Assembly (NCBI GenBank): GCA_963853835.1
Contig: OY970827.1
Location: 77,765,234-77,829,233 of the forward strand
Length of the DNA: 64,000 bases
Origin: Calendula officinalis
Lineage: Eukaryota > Streptophyta > Magnoliopsida > Asterales > Asteraceae
Direction of reading: 5' to 3'
How positions within the stretch are numbered: the first letter of the stretch is position 1; each line of letters starts with the position of its first letter. Below are positions 58,276 to 64,000 of this stretch, piece by piece. Below the pieces are notes generated by a model. That model saw only the letters and a program-made list of their open reading frames with translations. It did not search any database and was not told where the DNA came from. The translations under genes were made by a program, and so were the position numbers.

Positions 58276-58779
58276 TAGGGGTGTTAACACAATCCGAGCC
58301 GAGTTGAACATTAGAGACTCGTTTAATAATTACTCGGCTCGAGCTCGACTCGAGCTCGAATAAGCTTTTAAAATTGTGCTTGAGCTCGAGCTCGAATATT
58401 TATATAGTGTTCGAGCTCGAGCTCGATACTCATTTATGATTCCATATTTGAAATGAACTAATTAACAAATTCGAAACGCTTGTTAATTATTCGACTCGTT
58501 AACACCCTTATTAATATATGTATATTCTTGAATTTATTGTATCAACACTTGTACTAATTGTATACGACACTTGTTCGACTCGTTAAGATCGTCTCGCTCG
58601 TTCGGCTAGACACTAAACGAGCTATCGAACAAGCCGAGCCGAGTGTTAAATTATTAGGCTCGGCTCTTAAGATTAATCGAGTATTGTTTTATGTTCGAGC
58701 TCGACTCAAGATCGAATTAGTGTAGGCTCGAACTCGAGCTCGGGTAGCTCGTTAAAAGCTCGACTCGTTAACACTTGTA
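58276..58779. mobile_element. hAT-like MITE rich in GAGCTCGAGCTCG
   Basis: The left end TAGGGGTGTTAACAC pairs with a decayed right end TTAACACTTGTA. Flanks gttacaat (58268-58275) and tatacaat (58780-58787) agree at 6 of 8 positions, as an eroded 8-bp duplication would. The inner part is full of GAGCTCGA and CTCGACTCG words in both directions, giving strong self-complementarity. No gene. Confidence 0.65.
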
Positions 58780-58975
58780 TATACAATATACAAAATTAAA
58801 GATTATCTATATACTTTTAAAACTTTGGTGACGAAATCCTAATTCCACATAAGCAAGATGAACCATACATGTACCTTAATGCATGTCTCTTGACACACAT
58901 TTGTAGTGTTGTACCCTATCCATTTACCTTTTAACTATGTACCCCATATTTATTCCAAACAACTTATAAATCCCT

Positions 58976-58988
58976 TCTATATATATTT
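58976..58988 (+). promoter_or_regulatory. TATA-like box of the MIZ1-like gene
   Basis: 'ctatatatattt' lies about 80-90 bp before the ATG at 59067. This is a reasonable TATA position given a short 5'UTR. No further element is claimed. Confidence 0.5.
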
Positions 58989-59066
58989 CAAAAATTCCCT
59001 CATAACTTGTTTAATCTGTACCTTTCAAACACCCTAAATCCATACGCATCTCATTAATTAACAAAA

Positions 59067-59792
59067 ATGCCTTCTGTTCACTCCAGCCCATTCCACCAGA
59101 TGGAAAACCAGTCCTTTGTAACCTTATTACAACACACCACCAATCAAGAAAAACGACCAAAGAGCCGCCACCGCAGTAACACCGGCGGCAGCAGTAGCGG
59201 CGGAATCTTCCGCATGTTCAAACTTCTTCCGATGTTAACTTCCGGTTGCAAGATGGTAACACTCTTAGGCCGGCCAAGAAAACAACTTTTAACCGATCAC
59301 GCCACCACCGTAACCCTATTCGGTCACCGGAGAGGTAGAGTAAGTTTAGCGATTCAAGAAGACCCACACCGTCTTCCGATCTTCGTGATCGAGATTCCGA
59401 TGAGTTCCACCGCTTTCCAGAAGGAAATGGCGTCTGACATAGTGCGGTTGTCGTTGGAAAGCGAGACGAAAACGAATAAAAAAAAAGTCTTGGAGGAATT
59501 TGTGTGGGGGGTTTATTGTAATGGGAGGAAATATGGGTATTCAATTAGGAGAAAACAAATGACGGATGATGAATATCATGTCATGCAATCGCTCCGGGGG
59601 GTGTCGATGGGTGCCGGAGTTCTTCCCGGTTTGTCGGAAAAAGAGTCGACGGTGGACGGTGAGTTGACTTATATGAGGGCAAGGTTTGAAAGAGTGGTGG
59701 GAAGTAAAGATTCAGAAGCTTTTCATATGATTAATCCTCAAGGTGCTGCAGATGGTCAAGAATTAAGTATTTTTTTTGTTAGGGTACATTAA
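59067..59792 (+). CDS. MIZ1-like: MIZU-KUSSEI 1-like protein (DUF617)
   Basis: An intronless 241-residue frame, as is usual for this land-plant family. Residues 1-45 are a variable, basic Ser/Gly-rich leader. IFRMFKLLPMLTSGCKM (47-63) leads into the MIZ/DUF617 domain (about 79-240). Recognisable blocks are TVTLFGHRRGRVSLAIQEDP, FVIEIPMSSTAFQKEMASDIVRLSLE, EFVWGVYCNGRKYGYSIRR, HVMQSLRGVSMGAGVLP, ELTYMRARFERVVGSKDSEAFHMINP and ELSIFFVRV. The founding member, Arabidopsis MIZ1, is needed for root hydrotropism and associates with the ER membrane; whether this paralog does the same cannot be told from sequence. There is one ATG in frame with upstream stops. An AATAAA-like signal follows at about 59975. 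The frame is clean and lies outside the transposon nests, so it is probably functional. Confidence 0.93.
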   Translation: MPSVHSSPFHQMENQSFVTLLQHTTNQEKRPKSRHRSNTGGSSSGGIFRMFKLLPMLTSGCKMVTLLGRPRKQLLTDHATTVTLFGHRRGRVSLAIQEDPHRLPIFVIEIPMSSTAFQKEMASDIVRLSLESETKTNKKKVLEEFVWGVYCNGRKYGYSIRRKQMTDDEYHVMQSLRGVSMGAGVLPGLSEKESTVDGELTYMRARFERVVGSKDSEAFHMINPQGAADGQELSIFFVRVH

Positions 59793-61854
59793 AAAAATTA
59801 AAAACATATTTTTATAACTATGTAGTCATGATTCAAAATCCCAAAACTTTTTCCATTTTTTTAACTGATGTTGTAAACCAAATGATTCCTAATTTTTTTG
59901 GTTATAAATTAATTGACTTAACAATGATAAATGGTTAGATGAGTCCATTGTAATGGGAATGACTTTTTAAGATAATAAATATGATACATATATTAATTTC
60001 TTGAAAAAGAATTTGTTGTAACAACTATTTTTGAATTGTTTTTCCTAACTATTGCTGCCTAATTCATGATAATTGATTGGACATCTAAAAGATCATTGTA
60101 CCTTATGTTTTTTTTTGTTTTTTTGTTTTTGAGATTTTTATTTGTATTCGATAGTATAGTAATATTTTATGTTTTTAAACATCACATGTACAATAGTAAT
60201 TGCACTGTTCGCTAAATTTGTTTTGTTAATATGCTAATTCTGTTGGTTAAGTAGATAGTTTTGTCAAATTGGGGCATTTGCTATTAACTTAAATACTTAA
60301 TAAATTGACAAGAAATTGAATATTAATTTGTTAAACTTGTTAACTTAATATGGGGGATTTTTTTTTATTGATTTGTTAAAGATACTTTTGTTATTTTTAC
60401 TACTCTCTGACTTTAAATCCTAGATACCTCATTGTGTGAATATGTATATGTATTTTAAATATATACTAGCAGCGTAACAATGTAAAGCGACAGAGGGTAT
60501 TCCATAACTATTTTATTGCAGCGACAATTTCAAACCTCATTTTACATAGTTAGCTGATTTTATCCACAATTAATGTATATATTTAGACGTTTTACATTGG
60601 TCATACACATAAGAGAATGTTTTGATGTAATATTCATCACCCAAATTTCAACATACCCATTTGTCCATATCATTTTAAATCAAGAATACTAATTTATTCC
60701 TTAGGTTAAATATGTTTTTAATCCTCAAAATTAGAAGATCATATGTCTTCGTAAATGTTTCAAGTGATTGTAAAAGTAGATAATTTATGTTTGAGAAAAT
60801 CAACTGACTTGAAATTTCCTCTAAAAGTAATCATTTCTTGTTGATATACGATCGTTTGAATATACATCAATAACCGTAAAGTTTAAGTTAGAGCAATGTG
60901 TACATCTAATAGAGTTCAAAATGCAATACATAATGAGTATTTTAATTTGAGAATGAATTACGAACACAAATTAGGTATATTGACGATCTTGTATCTAATT
61001 GCCCCATTCTAAGTTTGACATCCAATCATTTGGACATCAGTTGGAAATGTACTTGGAGAATATTGTTTATAAAATATAGTTAATCATAAATTAAATACAA
61101 CTTCATAAATGATCTTGGATTTGTTTTTTTGGTGAAAATGGAAATTGTACGTGCATTTTCAAACTTGTTCAAAAGTGAGGTCGGATAATTATGATGATGA
61201 ATAACAGCTCCAGGAGATGGTTTTGCAACAAAAGGTAAAAGGCTAGTTTGACCAATAAAAGTCAAAAACCAAAATTCATAAAAAATCTCAAGATTAATGT
61301 TAAAGAGATAAATAATATAAGCAGTCGGTCATAACTCATAAGTCATAACCATCAAAAAAAGCCTAGAAAAAAACATTAAAAACTCTAAAAATTAAAGCTT
61401 ACCGCTTTTGAGTTTTGACTTTTGTAGTCAAATGGTTTATTCATTCTTATACAAAACTAATTGCGTTCTCCATAATCTAAATTAGTTAGAGTAATATCTT
61501 TTTAAATTACCATAACATGCATCTCTTGTTTCATGCACCTCTACATAAATTTCTATCAAACTTGAACACTAAATAAATACTACTTTCACCAATAAAAAGT
61601 CAAAACTAATATCACAAATTCAATGACAAAGAGGAGAGATTACGAATCATGACAAAGCACAAAAAGGTCCCAAAACATGGTCCTTTACCCAACAATGTTT
61701 CAGTATAACACCCATAATATCACCCAATTTGAACGATGGAGGTACCCGTGCATCAAAATCATTGACAAAAAAGTGGTTCAAAACCTGATCCGAATCGTTT
61801 CAACCCCCGACATGCTGATTTAACAAAAGTGACAAAAAGTGAAATTATATAAAC
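59793..61854. other. Intergenic DNA downstream of MIZ1-like gene
   Basis: AT-rich, no gene seen. At about 60467-60495 'atactagcagcgtaacaat' followed by 'gtaaagcgacag' resembles a decayed Helitron 3' end read on the minus strand (…CTAGTAT). Small frames have no recognised domain. Confidence 0.4.
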
Positions 61855-61992
61855 CTCAAGGGACCATAACGAGTTCTTTCGGGCCTCGATCTTCTTATTA
61901 AAAGCAAGTGCGGTTGCATCACCATCTTCATCATCAGTCCACACAAAATCCTTCTTATGCTTATCAAGATCACCAAACAACGATCGGTCCAA
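61855..61992 (-). pseudogene. Orphan DNA topoisomerase II exon fragment
   Basis: On the minus strand the peptide DLDKHKKDFVWTDDEDGDA followed by LAFNKKIEARKN matches a stretch of eukaryotic topoisomerase II just after the TOPRIM region. In that family it reads approximately 'LxKHKKDFVW...A-x-LAFSKKKIEARKNWL'. The fragment ends at a GAG|GT splice-donor-like site (61855). One Lys is missing from the KKK run and the expected WL is SLW. No neighbouring topoisomerase exon was found on either side, so this is a captured or retained exon, not a working gene (full-length proteins are about 1450 residues). Confidence 0.72.
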
Positions 61993-63339
61993 TTAATTTT
62001 TGGACCCTAGGCAAAATCTTAAAAATGAGTCTCCTAAAATAAATTTTTTTCTAAATAACTAAAAAATTTCCATCAAATTAAAAGTGTCGCCCAAATCCCC
62101 ATGTTAAATGTCCGGAGCCTATTTTCAATATTTCATTGGACTTCATCGATTCAAATGAATTTACATATATATACATTATAATACATGAGCTGATTTTATG
62201 AAAGTGGGCCCTAAATTTTGTGGGTCTTGGCTCCGCACCAAACTTGATAAAGCAAAATCTCTACACCTTCTTTCCCTTTACCTATTCTCAGCCTCTAAAA
62301 CATAATACATTAATAAATAAAAATTAATATATTAACAATTACTATAGCAAACATGTTGTATATTGGTTATTTGTAAACAAACCTTTTAGTAGTTTACTTT
62401 TAAACAAACTAAAATAAGTGAAAAAAATTGATTAATGTCCCTTTGATGTGTGAACCATCATGATCCTTCACAAATAACAAATTATGTTTTATCAGCAAAA
62501 ATAACAATAAATAGAAAAACAAAAAGAAACTAATAATCGGGATTTTATATACACACATAAAACATATTTTGGAATCACCTTCTTTTAATATTAAAGTCCA
62601 ATTCTGAAAACAGATTTTTGTCGAGTCTATTATTGTTATTTATAATGCAAGCTATAGATAGAGCTTAGCCGTCTGACATTGTGCTCAACTATAAATTCCA
62701 CAACACCTTTTTCAAATACAGCCCATTTCAATATATTGCACCTCTAACCCACCTAATTAATTTAAACTTTCATGAGCCCACAAAGCAGAGGTTTTCTATG
62801 CTGTCAAATAAAACAATAAGTAATAACACTCCCAAAAGAGGCTGAATTGGGTTGACCTGGAACAAGATTTGTACACACTTTACAATTTTTTTTGTAATAT
62901 CAAGTCTGCCATTTATGATTATAAGAATATTTTTGTTTCAACAATAAACTAATTATTCAATAAAAATAATTTTAAAGGCTTTATGCATTTATTTGACAAC
63001 TTTCAACCTGTTTAGCTATTTTGGCCCGTTATCGTTTTAGCTAACTCACTAATTTAGTATCCGACTCAATAATTTGGTCTTGTATATCCACTTGGTTTGC
63101 TTCTGATATGAATATATATTTAGATGAAAGTATATGTTTTTGTCCGTCAAAAGCTCATACGGAAGTAAGTTAATTAAGAAAATGCGATCAAATTAATGAG
63201 TATAGATACTAAATTAACTACCTTGTCAAGTTCAGAATACCATATTGCACATTTAATAGTTCAGGGTAGTAGTGCTAGGCAGCCAAATTCATAGTACTAA
63301 AATGTATCTGCCTTAATTTTTTGCTTAAATAATTTACAG
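61993..63339. other. Intergenic DNA, no gene seen
   Basis: AT-rich. I searched it for the WRKYGQK half of the WRKY domain that should precede the exon at 63340 and did not find it. Confidence 0.45.
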
Positions 63340-63567
63340 AAGTTATTACAAGTGTACAAGAGTTGTTATTACAAGTGTACAAGTGCTGGATGTTCAGTAA
63401 GGAAACATGTAGAAAGGGCATCACACGATCCTAAAGTTGTCCTGATAACGTATGAGGGTAAACACAGTCACGGGCAACACCTTAAATCCTCTTTGGATAC
63501 CACTAGGATACAAGCCTTGGGTTTTTGTGGTTTTATTGGTGTTGTAATCCGCTTACTGCTTTGTTGA
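63340..63567 (+). pseudogene. WRKY zinc-finger exon fragment with internal duplication
   Basis: After an AG acceptor (ttacag, 63334-63339) the sequence encodes the second half of a WRKY domain: YYKCTSAGCSVRKHVERAS, then DPKVVLITYEGKHSH. The C-X4-C-X23-H-X-H spacing is that of group I C-terminal domains, and those genes carry an intron exactly before SYYKC. The exon starts with a short duplication: 'agttattacaagtgtacaag' (63341-63360) followed by 'agttgttattacaagtgtac' (63361-63380). Entering in the first copy's frame leads to an early stop; only the second copy is in frame with the zinc finger. After GKHSH the sequence diverges from family members and ends. No WRKYGQK exon is present upstream. 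I regard it as a broken fragment. Confidence 0.78.
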
Positions 63568-64000
63568 CTTGTAAAATGGACTTGTAATTTATGCTTGTTT
63601 TTGCTGGTAGCGTCTTGTTAGTATGCTCAACAATTTTCTATTCGCCATTTATAAAAAGTTTATATACTTAAAGACAATGATACGTTATAGATATTGATCG
63701 TTCTCAAAAAGTTTGGAAGCGTCAACACATCGGCTAGGGTTTGGCCCAAATGAAACTTAGTTTTAGATTAAGACTTATAAACAGATCTCTAGTATAATTT
63801 TAAACCATAATACTAATGTGGAGATAAGCGTGAAAGGTGCGTCTCGAAATGATCTTCCAGTTCCAGGGAGAATTCGCAAAACTCCATTTCCATCAAGAAT
63901 TGAATGGACTTTTCCCGTGTTTCATCGCATCGTCAAGGTGTGAGGCGTGACGTCGACATTACGAAACAGACCATGGCGACTGGGTAAGGGGTGACACGAG
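63568..64000. other. Window end, nothing recognised
   Basis: No coding region, repeat or transposon end that I can support. Confidence 0.4.

Overview
This window is a transposon-rich stretch of a plant nuclear genome. It carries plant-only gene families (a DUF1645 pair, a MIZ1/DUF617 protein, a WRKY exon), intron-containing gene relics and many plant transposon signatures. The AT-rich background, the Helitron-borne RPA genes and the retrotransposon types fit a eudicot, and I would guess Asteraceae. That family-level guess is inference from general familiarity, not a database result. Only two intact host genes are well supported: a DUF1645-type gene (4929-5687, minus) and a MIZU-KUSSEI1-like gene (59067-59792, plus). 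A second DUF1645 copy (11035-11788, minus) is broken by one extra base.

Layout. 1-13000: a gene-sparse region with the DUF1645 pair, two copies of an old repeat each carrying its own hAT MITE, a SINE with clear target duplications and a Stowaway-like MITE. 13001-27461: two members of one short non-coding LTR family lie in opposite orientation 284 bp apart (M 13001-15485, minus; P 15770-27461, plus). P has been split by a very young non-coding large-LTR element (N 17108-26020, LTRs 2369 bp). 27467-32440: a SINE fragment fused to a plastid 16S rDNA fragment, a Tourist-like MITE, a hAT element, a Stowaway and another SINE. 32716-43209: a Helitron 3' end followed by a decayed replication protein A (RPA70-like) gene on the minus strand. 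Its first exon is split by a 7.3-kb non-coding LTR element (Q 35822-43124). 43210-48000: a 123-bp tandem repeat, a long AT microsatellite and a three-LTR/two-interior array of a miniature retrotransposon flanked by one target duplication. 49058-58004: a Stowaway, then the Myb-like ORF1 of a PIF/Harbinger transposon, whose 3' flank holds a 6.95-kb copia-like element (50971-57925, minus) encoding only a coiled-coil gag-like protein. 58005-64000: an RRM-protein fragment, a hAT-like element, the MIZ1 gene, an orphan topoisomerase II exon and an orphan WRKY zinc-finger exon.

How the parts relate. Insertions can be ordered from target duplications: N is younger than P, Q is younger than the RPA gene, the copia element is younger than the Harbinger relic, and the Harbinger element entered an RRM gene fragment. 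All five LTR insertions lack reverse transcriptase and integrase, so they depended on enzymes encoded elsewhere. I found no CRISPR array, no bacterial-type operon and no intact rRNA or tRNA gene. The features most worth a second look are the tandem TRIM-like array with intact ORFs, the copia element with a hairpin array behind its only ORF, the palindrome-rich family P/M, and the DUF1645 duplicates with shared promoter blocks.
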